A DNA stretch of 64,000 bases from an uncultured Tateyamaria sp. (lineage in GTDB: Bacteria > Pseudomonadota > Alphaproteobacteria > Rhodobacterales > Rhodobacteraceae). The notes beneath the pieces were generated by a model. It was not told the origin of the DNA and ran no database searches. It saw only the letters and a program-made list of their open reading frames with translations. Position 1 is the stretch's first letter, and each line of letters begins with the position of its first letter. Shown piece after piece: positions 53,389 to 63,056 of the stretch. The position numbers were made by a program, and so were the translations under genes. The stretch is from NCBI RefSeq assembly GCF_947503045.1, contig NZ_CANNCF010000001.1, positions 434,001 through 498,000 on the forward strand. Direction: 5' to 3'.

Positions 53389-54408
53389 CTATTGCAGCCA
53401 TTCCGCGCGGACGAGGCGGATTTGATCTTGCAGAATATCTTCGAACATCGGGGCACACAGGCGCGCCAGTGTTTCGCCGCCCTCGGTGTCCGATACGATG
53501 TGCAACCCGGCCCATTCCCGGTTCTTCGCCACCTCGGCTGCAGCACGGAACAGGGCAGCCCCGCCCGGATGCTCGGGGGCCGCGCGCGCAAACACTTCGG
53601 CGATCAGAAAGGACTGGAACGCGTGGTTGGACGGATAGGACGAATAGGCGGGCACCGGGATGAACGGTTCCAGCGTGGGATCCAACACGTGGGGGCGCGG
53701 CGCGTTGAAACGTTCCTTGTAGATCAGCCCGATCAGGCTGCCCAACCACAGGATCGTCTGAAACATCACCGCCGTCGCACTGCCGGGCGTGGTGACATCC
53801 GCACCCAGCGGCAGCATATAGGCCGTCAAGTCGTTGCCCGCCTCACGCCGGATGCGTTCCCGGCGAAAGGCCTCTTCGGGTTCTCGCAGTTGTTTCTGGT
53901 AGTCGTGCAGGGGCTCTATCTCAGCCAGCCTGTCGCGCACAGGCAGAGGCGCGGGCATTTCGTGCAACTCGAACCTGTCCCACCGATAACTGTCGCGGCG
54001 ATCATATAGCCGGTGCAACTCCCGCCACGGGACCTCGATCGTGGGCCAATCCAGCTCGGGTCCGCCGCCATATCCGCTGGACATTCCCGCAGCCGCCTGA
54101 AGGCCCTTGTGCAAGCCTTTGTGCAGAGATTTGTGGAGGCTCTTGTGCAGGGATTTGTGCAGCGCCTTGTGCAGCGCCTTGTGCAGCAGCCCACTAGTAT
54201 ACCCGGCCACGGCACTTTGGGCAAATCTGAATGCTTCGTCAGCATCGTCCTGGGCGGTCAATTCCACCATGATCCGGTCATTGTTGATTTTCAGAAATGC
54301 GGACTTGAGAATGTTTTTGACGTCATCCAGTGTTTGCTGCGGCCCGCTATGGTCAGGACGGTCGTTTTCGTAGCATTTCGTCGGGTCCGTTTTTTTGTCT
54401 TTTGGCAT
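53389..54408 (-). CDS. PAP2/vanadium haloperoxidase-like protein with (LHKx)7 repeat
   Basis: KERFNAPRPHV, SYPSNHAF, NREWAGLHIVSD match the three-part PAP2 signature. Confidence 0.83.
   Translation of the reverse strand: MPKDKKTDPTKCYENDRPDHSGPQQTLDDVKNILKSAFLKINNDRIMVELTAQDDADEAFRFAQSAVAGYTSGLLHKALHKALHKSLHKSLHKSLHKGLHKGLQAAAGMSSGYGGGPELDWPTIEVPWRELHRLYDRRDSYRWDRFELHEMPAPLPVRDRLAEIEPLHDYQKQLREPEEAFRRERIRREAGNDLTAYMLPLGADVTTPGSATAVMFQTILWLGSLIGLIYKERFNAPRPHVLDPTLEPFIPVPAYSSYPSNHAFQSFLIAEVFARAAPEHPGGAALFRAAAEVAKNREWAGLHIVSDTEGGETLARLCAPMFEDILQDQIRLVRAEWLQ
54103..54186 (-). repeat. Seven tandem 12-bp units encoding LHK[A/S/G]
   Basis: LHKALHKALHKSLHKSLHKSLHKGLHKG in the PAP2 protein. Confidence 0.9.
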
Positions 54409-54433
54409 TTGGATAACCTGTCGTCTAAAGGGA

Positions 54434-56128
54434 TTAAATCAGTCCGTTTTGTTCAAAACTGCGCACCAGTCGTCGGCTTAGATCTATGGGCGTGCGCTGA
54501 ACCATGCGGTCGGTCCATTCCGCCAAGTCGTAATCCGGGCGCAATTGCCGAATCCGCGCCCGCAGGCGGCGCGCATCCCCCGTATTTCCGGCCAGGGCGG
54601 ATCCGGCCATGGCATAGCGCAAGGCGCCGATGAACCGCGGTTTACGAAACAGCGCGCGATTGGCAAAGGACAGGGCCAGTTTGTAATCGCCCTTGGCCAT
54701 GAAAATCATCGCACCGGTTACGTCATAGGTATATCGCCACGGGCTGTGCGCGCCGTTCTTCTGGCACCGCCAGAACGCGGATTCCGCCTGCGCGAAATCG
54801 CCCTGCATCATGCGAATGACGGCCAGATGATCCAAGTTCAAAGATAATCCCGGTGCGGAGCTATGGGCGCTCTCCAACAGCATGTCCGCCAAGTCGTTTT
54901 GCCCCAGCAGCATATGGGCCGAATAACCCGCAACACTGTGCCAAAGCGGCAGTAACGGGCTGGATGCCGATATCTCCGACAGCAATTGGCACAATCGCTC
55001 GCTGGACATTGGGCGGACCGCCTCGACACCTTCATTCTGCTTGAAGACTTGGGCAAACAGCAAAAGGCACTCCAGTTCCGCCGGGGCGCCGTTCTGGATC
55101 ATGTGATCTATCTGCGTTTCCACCGTAGAGATCATTTGCGGATCCAGTGAGAACAGCCCGGCAATTGCCGTCCAAGGAAACAGGTTCGGAGACTCATCTG
55201 GCAAGGAAACAGTGGCCAGATTGCGCAGGATTATTTCAGCCGTCATTGCGGCCAATTCCTCCGGTTCAAGATCGCTGGCGTTCACCGGATCGGAAATCCA
55301 AAGAATGCGCTGGTTCACCGCTTCTGTCAGGCGAAACCGCATCATGAGATTGCCATCCCGCCGCTCGGCCACGGCTTGCAACAGATGGCTGGGGCCATTG
55401 CCGTTCCGGATGGGCAATGGCACCACGGGAACGTCCCTGTCGCGCAGGTCATGAAGGGACAGAAAGGTGGTCAGCGACACAACGCGGATCGTGGCATCAA
55501 CGATCCCGTCGGCCTCATTGATGCAGGATTCCGAGAGGTTCGCCTGCAGCAGGGGCAGCACCCCAAGCTCAATCCGTTGTGCATTCCGTGCCGGTGACGA
55601 GGCATTCCAATGGGTCTTGGAGACCGGCGGCGCGTCCGGCTGAACGTCGGCTGCGCGGCTGTCGCGCAGCCATTCTTCAAACCCGTCGCAGCCGGGCAAA
55701 GATAAATCCACCCCTTCTAGAAACATCCCGTCCGCAGCGCCGGGGTCCTGGACTTTCAGACGCTCCGGGCACAGCGCTACCCGGCTTCGATTGGAGGTCA
55801 GAACTCCCTCTCCCAAAACCGCAAGATCCTGTTTCAACAGATACAATGCCGTGCGCAAATTGGCCGACGCCTTGGCGGGCGTTTCGCAGGACCAGAACAT
55901 GTCCAGCAAACTGCGTCTGGCTTTGCACAATTCGGGTGCCGAAAGAAGAACGGCAAGGATGGCAATTCTAAGCGGACTGGTGGGGGTGATGTCCGTGCCA
56001 TCGGACAGGTGCAATCGAAATGGCCCATGCAAACGGGCAAACGCACATGGCCTGGGGATGAACGGATCATCGGCGACCGAATTACCGGAGTGTAGCTGTC
56101 CGTCATTCATCACGTTTACACGCCCCAT
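54434..56128 (-). CDS. SARP/BTAD-like transcriptional regulator with TPR-like C-terminus
   Basis: FARLHGPFRLHLSDG...RIAILAVLLSA...LLDMFWSCETPAKASANLRTALYLLKQDL; C-terminal helical repeats; start 56128 or 56110. Confidence 0.75.
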   Translation of the reverse strand: MGRVNVMNDGQLHSGNSVADDPFIPRPCAFARLHGPFRLHLSDGTDITPTSPLRIAILAVLLSAPELCKARRSLLDMFWSCETPAKASANLRTALYLLKQDLAVLGEGVLTSNRSRVALCPERLKVQDPGAADGMFLEGVDLSLPGCDGFEEWLRDSRAADVQPDAPPVSKTHWNASSPARNAQRIELGVLPLLQANLSESCINEADGIVDATIRVVSLTTFLSLHDLRDRDVPVVPLPIRNGNGPSHLLQAVAERRDGNLMMRFRLTEAVNQRILWISDPVNASDLEPEELAAMTAEIILRNLATVSLPDESPNLFPWTAIAGLFSLDPQMISTVETQIDHMIQNGAPAELECLLLFAQVFKQNEGVEAVRPMSSERLCQLLSEISASSPLLPLWHSVAGYSAHMLLGQNDLADMLLESAHSSAPGLSLNLDHLAVIRMMQGDFAQAESAFWRCQKNGAHSPWRYTYDVTGAMIFMAKGDYKLALSFANRALFRKPRFIGALRYAMAGSALAGNTGDARRLRARIRQLRPDYDLAEWTDRMVQRTPIDLSRRLVRSFEQNGLI

Positions 56129-56242
56129 ACCTGCTTCAACGCTACCACCTGTACGTGAAACGACATAACAAAAATATTCACGCACCAATTCAAAAGGCAA
56201 TGACACGCCAGCGCCCGGGCAATTGATGCCCACGAAATGGCG

Positions 56243-56261
56243 CGATGACGTTTCGATGACG
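56243..56261 (+). promoter_or_regulatory. Direct repeat CGATGACG-TTT-CGATGACG, 11-bp period, in divergent promoter region
   Basis: Seen directly, between the regulator and the trypsin-like gene. Confidence 0.55.
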
Positions 56262-56320
56262 GTACTGCTTTAGCTCTTTCTGAAGCCCGCAAATCCCAGC
56301 GGCGCATTCAGGAGGAAACA

Positions 56321-57313
56321 ATGCCCGAAGCGATCGCATTCACTGCACAATTCAAGGGCGTACGGTGGCAAACAGCCCTTGGCATGGCGGCCTGCCTTTC
56401 CATCGCCACGGCCTTTCCGGCCATTGCCCAAGATCAGGACAATCCCCACAACCCGCTAAGTTCCGACGGCGTCAGCGTCGCCGAAATCATGGGCCCCTTC
56501 AACGCCGAACCCGGCAATGAAGGCGACCCGGGCAAGACCACAGGCACCCAGGGCGAATCCATCCCGACCGAATCTGCTGAAGACTTTTTCGACCTGCTGG
56601 AGCTGGAACCGGCGGTCGCGGACCCCATTGAAGACGAAATCGGAATCCGCAGCATCTTCAGACCCGACACGCGCAAGCGCAACAAGACAACCACCTACCC
56701 CGAGCGCACCAGCGTCCTTGTGACTTACAACAACAAGCGCTGTTCCGGCGCGATGATTTCCAAGGACACGGTGCTGACGGCAGGGCATTGCGTGCATGGT
56801 GGCGGTTCCGCGGGAAGTTGGTCGCAGAACGTGCGGGTCTATCCGGGGCGCGATGGGCCATCCTCCCCCTTTGGATCGTGCCGCGCCCGCAGCCTTCATT
56901 CCGTGACAGGCTGGGTGCGCAACCGCGATGAACGCTACGATTACGGCGCCATCAAGCTGGATTGTACCGTGGGCGAACGCACCGGATGGCTGGGCTTTTT
57001 CTGGCAAACGGCCAGCCTTGTGGGGCTGCCCACCATCATCGACGGCTATCCCGGTGACAAGAACCTGACCCAATGGCGCTCGACCGACCAACTGCGCGCG
57101 AACGACACCCGCCAGGTCTTTTACCGCAACGACACGGTTCCGGGAAACAGCGGCTCGGCCGTCTACACCACCGCCTCCAGCGTATGCCGGGGCCCCTGTG
57201 CCCTGGGGGTGCACAGCATGGGCGTCCACGGCGGCGGCGTTCACGCCAGCAACAACCACGGCGTGCGCATCACCAAGGCGGTGTTCGAGAATCTGAAGCG
57301 CTGGACCCAATAA
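56321..57313 (+). CDS. Secreted trypsin-like (S1/V8-type) serine protease with propeptide
   Basis: Signal peptide ending FPAIAQ; VLTAGHCVHGG, YDYGAIKLD, VPGNSGSAVY. Confidence 0.88.
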   Translation: MPEAIAFTAQFKGVRWQTALGMAACLSIATAFPAIAQDQDNPHNPLSSDGVSVAEIMGPFNAEPGNEGDPGKTTGTQGESIPTESAEDFFDLLELEPAVADPIEDEIGIRSIFRPDTRKRNKTTTYPERTSVLVTYNNKRCSGAMISKDTVLTAGHCVHGGGSAGSWSQNVRVYPGRDGPSSPFGSCRARSLHSVTGWVRNRDERYDYGAIKLDCTVGERTGWLGFFWQTASLVGLPTIIDGYPGDKNLTQWRSTDQLRANDTRQVFYRNDTVPGNSGSAVYTTASSVCRGPCALGVHSMGVHGGGVHASNNHGVRITKAVFENLKRWTQ

Positions 57314-57380
57314 CCGGCCTCTCAGACCCATCCGGATGCCCCTGACGGGCCTCTGGCTAACTTTGACAAGGAGATTTGAA

Positions 57381-58688
57381 ATGACCAAGAAACCCAAAAA
57401 GAAACCCGCGCCGCAACCTGCTTGCATGTCCCTGTCGTCCTCGGTCGATGAACTTCTGGCGGATGCGCTGAAAACGGAACCCGGCGCGCAGAACACAGGC
57501 CGTACGGTTCTGACCTTCAAGGACGGTGCCAATGGCGACATGGCGGCGATGTTCCAGGCCTCCGGCGCCCGTGTGGCCGATGCGCGCGACTATGTGGATC
57601 AATCCGTAGATCTCTCGCAACTGAGCGATGCCGATGTTCTGATGCTGCCGGAAATCAACGTGGCCGTGATGACACCGCGCGCGGTCGAGGCCAGCGCCGT
57701 GGGCGAGATGTCCGCGCTGTCCAGTGACAGTCCCATAGCCAGCATTGACCCCGAACATTTCGTTCATGCCATCGACAAAAGTTCGGAATTCATGCGTGGC
57801 TTCCTGCAGGCGACGCGGGCCATCGCCGAAGGTCAGGCCCTGCTGGAATCGGAACCGGATTTGATGGTTGAGGCCGAGGCAAGCGGCGTCACCTGGGGTC
57901 TGGCAGCCTGCAAGGTCCCCGAAAGCAGCCGCAGCGGCGCGGGCATCAAGGTTGCCGTGCTCGATACCGGTCTGGATTTCGGACATCCCGATTTCGTCGG
58001 ACGCCGGATCACCGGAAAGTCCTTTGTGGGCGGCACGGAACAGGACGGCAACGGCCATGGCACCCACTGCATAGGCACCGCCTGCGGCCCGCAATCCCCC
58101 ACCGGCCCCGTGCCGCGCTACGGGATCGGCTATGGCGCCCAGATCTATGTGGGCAAGGTATTGGCCGACAATGGCTCCAGCGTGGGCACCAGTGTTCTGC
58201 TGGGCATGAACTGGGCCATCGCGAACCGGTGCGAGGTCATCTCCATGTCTCTGGGCGGGCGCACCTCAACCGTCTATCAGCCCTATGTGCGGGCCGGTCA
58301 AAGGGCGCTGGACAACGGGCTGCTAATGATCGCGGCGACGGGCAACCAAAGAAGCCTCACCGCCGCCCCCGCCAATTCGCCCACGATCATGGCGGTGGCC
58401 TCGCTGGATCCGAACCTCAAACGATCGAACTTCTCGAACTATGGCAAGGTGGAAATCGCGGCCCCGGGCCGGGACGTGCTGTCATCCGCTCCCCGCCCCG
58501 AGCTTTACCGCGAAGCGGCAGGTACCAGCATGGCCACCCCCCATGTGGCGGGCTGCGCCGCGCTCTGGGCACAGACCGATCCCCGCTTGCGCGGTAAGGC
58601 GCTTTGGGATCGGTTGCAACGCGCGGCCCGTCCGCTGAGCGAGCCGGCAAAATTCGTTGGCAGCGGCCTGGTTCAGGCGCCATCCTGA
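57381..58688 (+). CDS. S8 (subtilisin-like) serine peptidase
   Basis: VAVLDTGLDFGHPDF, GNGHGTHCIGT, AATGNQ, AGTSMATPHVAG; ATG at 57381. Confidence 0.92.
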   Translation: MTKKPKKKPAPQPACMSLSSSVDELLADALKTEPGAQNTGRTVLTFKDGANGDMAAMFQASGARVADARDYVDQSVDLSQLSDADVLMLPEINVAVMTPRAVEASAVGEMSALSSDSPIASIDPEHFVHAIDKSSEFMRGFLQATRAIAEGQALLESEPDLMVEAEASGVTWGLAACKVPESSRSGAGIKVAVLDTGLDFGHPDFVGRRITGKSFVGGTEQDGNGHGTHCIGTACGPQSPTGPVPRYGIGYGAQIYVGKVLADNGSSVGTSVLLGMNWAIANRCEVISMSLGGRTSTVYQPYVRAGQRALDNGLLMIAATGNQRSLTAAPANSPTIMAVASLDPNLKRSNFSNYGKVEIAAPGRDVLSSAPRPELYREAAGTSMATPHVAGCAALWAQTDPRLRGKALWDRLQRAARPLSEPAKFVGSGLVQAPS

Positions 58689-58732
58689 TGCCAGCGGCAG
58701 TGATCCTGACCTCAACAGAAGGAAGTGAGCCC

Positions 58733-58972
58733 ATGGACGACACGCAAAGATGGATCGTAACAGTGGAGCCAAGCGCCGATCTCGCCGATCTAAGCCAGCG
58801 CCTGCAGTCCCAGGGCTGCGCCGTCGAACACGCCCTTGAAGAACTCGGGATGTTGGTGGGCGTTTGTAGCCAGACCATGGCCGACAGCATCGCTGCCCTT
58901 CCCGAGGTCAAGGACGTCTCGCCGGAGATCAGCACCAGCATCGACCCACCCGATCTGGACGACGCGCCCTAA
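58733..58972 (+). CDS. Small protein resembling a stand-alone inhibitor-I9/S8 propeptide domain
   Basis: RWIVTVEPSADLADLSQRLQSQGCAVEHALEELGMLVGVCSQTMADSIAALPEVKDVSPEIS: beta-alpha-beta-beta-alpha-beta pattern ending LPEVKDVSPE. Confidence 0.6.
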   Translation: MDDTQRWIVTVEPSADLADLSQRLQSQGCAVEHALEELGMLVGVCSQTMADSIAALPEVKDVSPEISTSIDPPDLDDAP

Positions 58973-59104
58973 AGCTTCATGCGAAAGACCTGACGCGACC
59001 AGCGTTGCCTGACGCCAAAGATTTCAAGGCGCTAAGTGATGCGAAACGTTTCGGGTACGTCGCCAGAGGCTCGGAGGTACGAATCCGATCACAACAACAT
59101 CATT

Positions 59105-59125
59105 CGGGCGCAGCACTTGCGCCCG
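59105..59125. other. Hairpin CGGGCGCA-GCACT-TGCGCCCG upstream of lipoprotein gene
   Basis: Perfect 8-bp stem. Confidence 0.5.
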
Positions 59126-59164
59126 GATCCCCCCGTTTTGGCCAAAAGAGCAGAGGTTTTCATC

Positions 59165-59938
59165 ATGACACCTTCGATTGCAATCCGCTTCCTACACCGC
59201 ACCCCGTTGCTATGTTTGCCCCTACTGGTGGCAGGCTGCGCCACATTATCGGCGCTGACCTTGCCCGAATCTCGAGGCACAGCAGGGGCCCAGACCAGCC
59301 TGACATCCGGCCCCTGCGCCAGCGCACGGGAAAGTGCCGCCGGATTGATCGCGCCCGGGGTTCTGCCCAGTATCCTATTCGATCAGGCCGCCAGCCTTCT
59401 CAACTCCGCATTGGAAGCCAAAGCCGCGCGCTTCACGGCAACCTATGTGGCGCGGATCTCGCTGGATCGGTTGGTTCCCGGTCACTGTCTGCGCATGCAG
59501 CGCCTGACGCAAGATGGCGAGGTTCTCAGCGATCTCGAAATAAAGGTGGCCAGCCGCGGGGGTTCGTCCCTAGAACTGGTCCCTCAAAGGCTGAACATGA
59601 CCGCCTTTGCCGCCTCCTCTTCTGCGCAAGACGGGACCGTCAGCGCCGCCGTATCCGTGTCCGCGTCGATTTCCTATGTGAACCGCCGCCAGATCGACGG
59701 GCCCGCGCCGATCACAAGCTTTTCGCTGCCCATTGCCGCGGCCCGCGTCACGCTGGACCGCACCCCGTCCGACGTACTGAATGGACAGCGTTCTCCGTTC
59801 TTTCCCGATACCGGAGACCGGCCCGTGAACATCGCTATCAGTGTCACCGAACATGGCGACGGCGGCGATACTGTACAGGGCGGGCTTGACGGCTTCGCTG
59901 CAAATGCCGCCGCGCTGCGCACGTTGCTGGGGATATGA
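59165..59938 (+). CDS. Hypothetical lipoprotein
   Basis: MTPSIAIRFLHRTPLLCLPLLVAGCATLS lipobox; ATG at 59165. Confidence 0.75.
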   Translation: MTPSIAIRFLHRTPLLCLPLLVAGCATLSALTLPESRGTAGAQTSLTSGPCASARESAAGLIAPGVLPSILFDQAASLLNSALEAKAARFTATYVARISLDRLVPGHCLRMQRLTQDGEVLSDLEIKVASRGGSSLELVPQRLNMTAFAASSSAQDGTVSAAVSVSASISYVNRRQIDGPAPITSFSLPIAAARVTLDRTPSDVLNGQRSPFFPDTGDRPVNIAISVTEHGDGGDTVQGGLDGFAANAAALRTLLGI

Positions 59939-60013
59939 TGCTTCGCCGCCACGGGTCCGGCGTGCGTCCCCCTTCCCGCATCAAAAACCCGTGCGGCCCC
60001 GCCAGTGTCGGGG

Positions 60014-60144
60014 CCAAACCTCCAGAAACTGGCCAAGATCTTTCCTGCACCGCAGCAAAAGCGAAAAGCCTGATCAGAAAGGCCCTCGCGCTCCAAATGG
60101 GTCGCTACTTTCTGCGCCCGCAACACGTTGTTTTTCCACAGAAT
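60014..60144 (+). mobile_element. IS1182-like 3'-end remnant
   Basis: Aligns by eye with 47461-47591 (AAACTGGCNAAGATCTTTCCTGC.CCGCAGCAA...AAAGCCTGATCAGAAAGG...CGCAACACGTTGTTTTTC.ACAGAAT). Confidence 0.85.
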
Positions 60145-60367
60145 CGGCGAAAGCGGAAGTTCGCTGCAGGTGCAAGTTCGCGAGGCCGATTTCGCAAAAG
60201 CTGCCGTTCCTTGATGAATTGGCCTCAGGAATTTTGCATTCGATCCGATTTCGCAAGGAGCTTGGTGTGTCGGATAACACGCCAAAACTAGAAACCAGCT
60301 TTTTCCGGGAAGCGAATGTGCGCTGCGGTGGCTAAAAAAGCAATGCAACCGAATTTGATATGCCTCG

Positions 60368-61744
60368 TCAGATGCCTTTGGCCATCTCTGACCAAAGATC
60401 GGCATATGCCATGAGCCGCTCCAATGGCAATGTTGTACCAAATCGGTCAAGCTCAGGTGAAAACGGTTTATCGCCCAGCAACATAGCTGCGCCGATGCCT
60501 GTGCCTGTGACGGCTGCGTTCGTAAATACTGGCCTGGCCGTTACAGCGTGCAACATGGCGAGGTATTCGGGGTTTCTTGCGAAAGGGCCTTCCACGATTG
60601 TGGAGCCGGAACTGTCGACCAGTTTCAGACAGGTGCCTGTCATCAAAGCCAGATAGAACGAAAGCGCGGCAGAGCGCTTGCCCGTTCCGATCTTGGGTTC
60701 ACTGCCGTGCCATTGCATCTGCCGGCCCTGAAACGGTCCCGAGCTGGGTTCGACTGAGGGCAAGAGCATGCAGGCCTCATCCAGCACCGCCGATACGTCC
60801 GTCTTTGTTGGATCGACTTGCTTGCCTTGCTGGATCAGTTCGAACTCTCGTCCGCCCATAAAGCGTGCGCTGGCCACGGCTTGTTCGTGCGCGTTGACGT
60901 TGACGAGGGTGTCGCGAGCGGGATCCAACGAAACTGCCTTTCCGCTCAAAGACATAGCAATGACCCAAGTGCCGGTTGAGACGACAGACAAAGGCGCGTC
61001 TAGCGATGTGACGTAAGGATAAAGAGACGCGTTTGAATCGTGGATGCCGACGCACACCGGCGTGCCAGGTGCAAGGCCGGTGGCCTCTGCGATCTGGGGC
61101 AAAATTGGCCCTAAGATGTCGCTGGGGCGACGCACGGGTGCCAGTTTGCCGCGAATGCCGAGCTTGGCTGTCAGGTCGGAGTACGTCCCTTCATAAGGAT
61201 TCCAAAGATCAGTGTGGCAGCCGATGGATGTCACGTCCGTCGCGGCCACGCCCGTCAGGCGGTGCCCCCAATATTGCGGGTAGGTCACGATCCGGGTCGT
61301 GCGGTCCTTGAGGCTCGGATCATTGGCAAAGAGCCAATGCAGTTGCGCGCCGATGTTCAGGCCACCTGCAAGCTTGGGCGATCCGGTTTGGGCAAAGTCG
61401 GGCTTGAGGGCGTCGTAAGCGGCGACGATTTCGGCAGGGTAAGTGTGCTCGTAGTCCAGTATGGGTGCTGCCAGTGCGTCAGTGGCATCCAGCAATGCAG
61501 CACAGGCCCCGTGGGTGGTTACCGAAATCGCATCGATACCGTGCTCTTTGTGGAATTGCGCCAGAGCATTCAAAAGAAATGCCCAGTGCCCCTCCACGTC
61601 ATAATGCGGGTATGGCGGGCCGGGTTGGACGATGTTGGGGCGCGTGACGACCGCGATTTCTGTCAGGCGCTCCAAATCCACAAGCGCGAGTTTCGCGTTG
61701 GTCTTGCCGATGTCGATGACAGCGATGTGGCGCGGTGCGGTCAT
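60368..61744 (-). CDS. rhaK: FGGY-family carbohydrate kinase, rhamnose kinase RhaK-like
   Basis: [16 protein letters not shown]; gene order P-Q-U-K. Confidence 0.8.
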   Translation of the reverse strand: MTAPRHIAVIDIGKTNAKLALVDLERLTEIAVVTRPNIVQPGPPYPHYDVEGHWAFLLNALAQFHKEHGIDAISVTTHGACAALLDATDALAAPILDYEHTYPAEIVAAYDALKPDFAQTGSPKLAGGLNIGAQLHWLFANDPSLKDRTTRIVTYPQYWGHRLTGVAATDVTSIGCHTDLWNPYEGTYSDLTAKLGIRGKLAPVRRPSDILGPILPQIAEATGLAPGTPVCVGIHDSNASLYPYVTSLDAPLSVVSTGTWVIAMSLSGKAVSLDPARDTLVNVNAHEQAVASARFMGGREFELIQQGKQVDPTKTDVSAVLDEACMLLPSVEPSSGPFQGRQMQWHGSEPKIGTGKRSAALSFYLALMTGTCLKLVDSSGSTIVEGPFARNPEYLAMLHAVTARPVFTNAAVTGTGIGAAMLLGDKPFSPELDRFGTTLPLERLMAYADLWSEMAKGI

Positions 61745-62058
61745 GGCATGTGAAACAGCGGCGTCAGCGGCACGGCAACGGGCGAGCTATCGTCGTTCGT
61801 TTCCATGATGTCGCCCATATAGGCCCACCATTTTTGCATGACAGGATGGTCTGGCAGCGCGTCCATGCCGTGATCGTCCTCGCGGGTCAGAACGCCAATC
61901 AGGTGGCCTGTTTCCTCATCCAGATGGATCGAATAGTCGCTGACACCCGCGTCGTGCACTAGATCAACAAGCTCCGGCCAGATCGCATCATGGCGGAGTT
62001 TGTATTCATCGGCCATCCCATCGTTCAGCCGCATACGAAAGACGTAACGCGCGCTCAT
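61741..62058 (-). CDS. rhaU: L-rhamnose mutarotase
   Basis: [51 protein letters not shown]. Confidence 0.9.
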   Translation of the reverse strand: MSARYVFRMRLNDGMADEYKLRHDAIWPELVDLVHDAGVSDYSIHLDEETGHLIGVLTREDDHGMDALPDHPVMQKWWAYMGDIMETNDDSSPVAVPLTPLFHMP

Positions 62059-63056
62059 GACTTGCGCCCTGCGGCGGCCATTGACCAAAGGCGTGGCAGG
62101 GCGATCACCCCGATCAGCAAAAGGCCGATGAAGATCGACATCACGATACCAGGCACGTTCAGCAGACCCAGTCCGAATGTCACAAGTCCCATCACGAAGG
62201 CTGCGATCACGACACCGGGGATCGTGCCGGATCCGCCAAGGATATTAACGCCGCCAAGGACAACCATTGTGACCACCTCAAGCTCCATCCCCGTTGCGAT
62301 GCTGGGCCGTGTCGATCCAAGCCGCGACGTAAGGCACACCGCCGCGATGCCAGACATCAGGCCTGTTAACAGAAACAGGATGAACTTGACGCGGGCCACG
62401 CGAATGCCGCTGAACAAGGCGCCTGTCGGATTGTTGCCGATGGCATAGACGGCGCGGCCGAAGTTGGTTTTGTGCAGCAGCACGCCGTAGATGATTGCGA
62501 TGATCACGAAGAGCAGCATCTCGACCGTGAAAACCCAATAAATGTAGCCCTGTCCGAACCACGAAAAGCTGGCCGGATATCCGCGGAAGGCGTCATCGCC
62601 AAGGATGATGAAGCTGATCCCGCGGAAAAGGCTCATGGTGCCGATGGTGACCACGATAGACGGCAGGCCAAGCCCGGTGACGAAGAACCCGTTGAAGGCT
62701 CCGCACAGCACGCCGACCGTAAGGCCGATGATGACGAGTTCGGGCGTGCCAGCCCCGTATTGCAGGGCAAGTCCCATCGCCGTGCTGGCCAGCGCGATGA
62801 TTGATGCGACAGACAGGTCGATTTCACCCGAAATGATCAGCAGCGCCATCGCGAAGGCGATCATCGCTTTTTCGGTGAAATTGAATGTCGCATCGCTAAG
62901 GTTCCAAGCGCTCAGGAAATAGGGCGAGGCGAAGCTGTTGATCACGAAGATTGCGATGGCCACGGCCAACAACAGGGCCTCCCAGCTTTTGAAGATTCGC
63001 GCCGCGCGGCTGTTCAGGCGGTCGGGGACATGGCGGGTTTGGGTTGCGTCCGTCAT
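62055..63056 (-). CDS. rhaQ: Rhamnose ABC transporter permease
   Basis: RbsC-like permease; overlaps mutarotase by ATGA. Confidence 0.85.
   Translation of the reverse strand: MTDATQTRHVPDRLNSRAARIFKSWEALLLAVAIAIFVINSFASPYFLSAWNLSDATFNFTEKAMIAFAMALLIISGEIDLSVASIIALASTAMGLALQYGAGTPELVIIGLTVGVLCGAFNGFFVTGLGLPSIVVTIGTMSLFRGISFIILGDDAFRGYPASFSWFGQGYIYWVFTVEMLLFVIIAIIYGVLLHKTNFGRAVYAIGNNPTGALFSGIRVARVKFILFLLTGLMSGIAAVCLTSRLGSTRPSIATGMELEVVTMVVLGGVNILGGSGTIPGVVIAAFVMGLVTFGLGLLNVPGIVMSIFIGLLLIGVIALPRLWSMAAAGRKS

Noticed and set aside
56456-57541. 361-aa minus-strand ORF in the protease locus
   Set aside because: Antisense to the trypsin-like gene, which has a signal peptide and full catalytic triad.
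50166-60330. Recurring AGCGGAAGTTCGCTGC-type words (about 50172, 60150; weaker at 60311)
   Set aside because: Too few and short to call a repeat family from this window alone; needs a genome-wide scan.
42019-60360. Search for a second tRNA-Arg 3' end (attR) at the island's far edge
   Set aside because: No convincing duplicate of GGTTCGAATCCTCCTCGGTCCGCCA found by eye downstream in the window.
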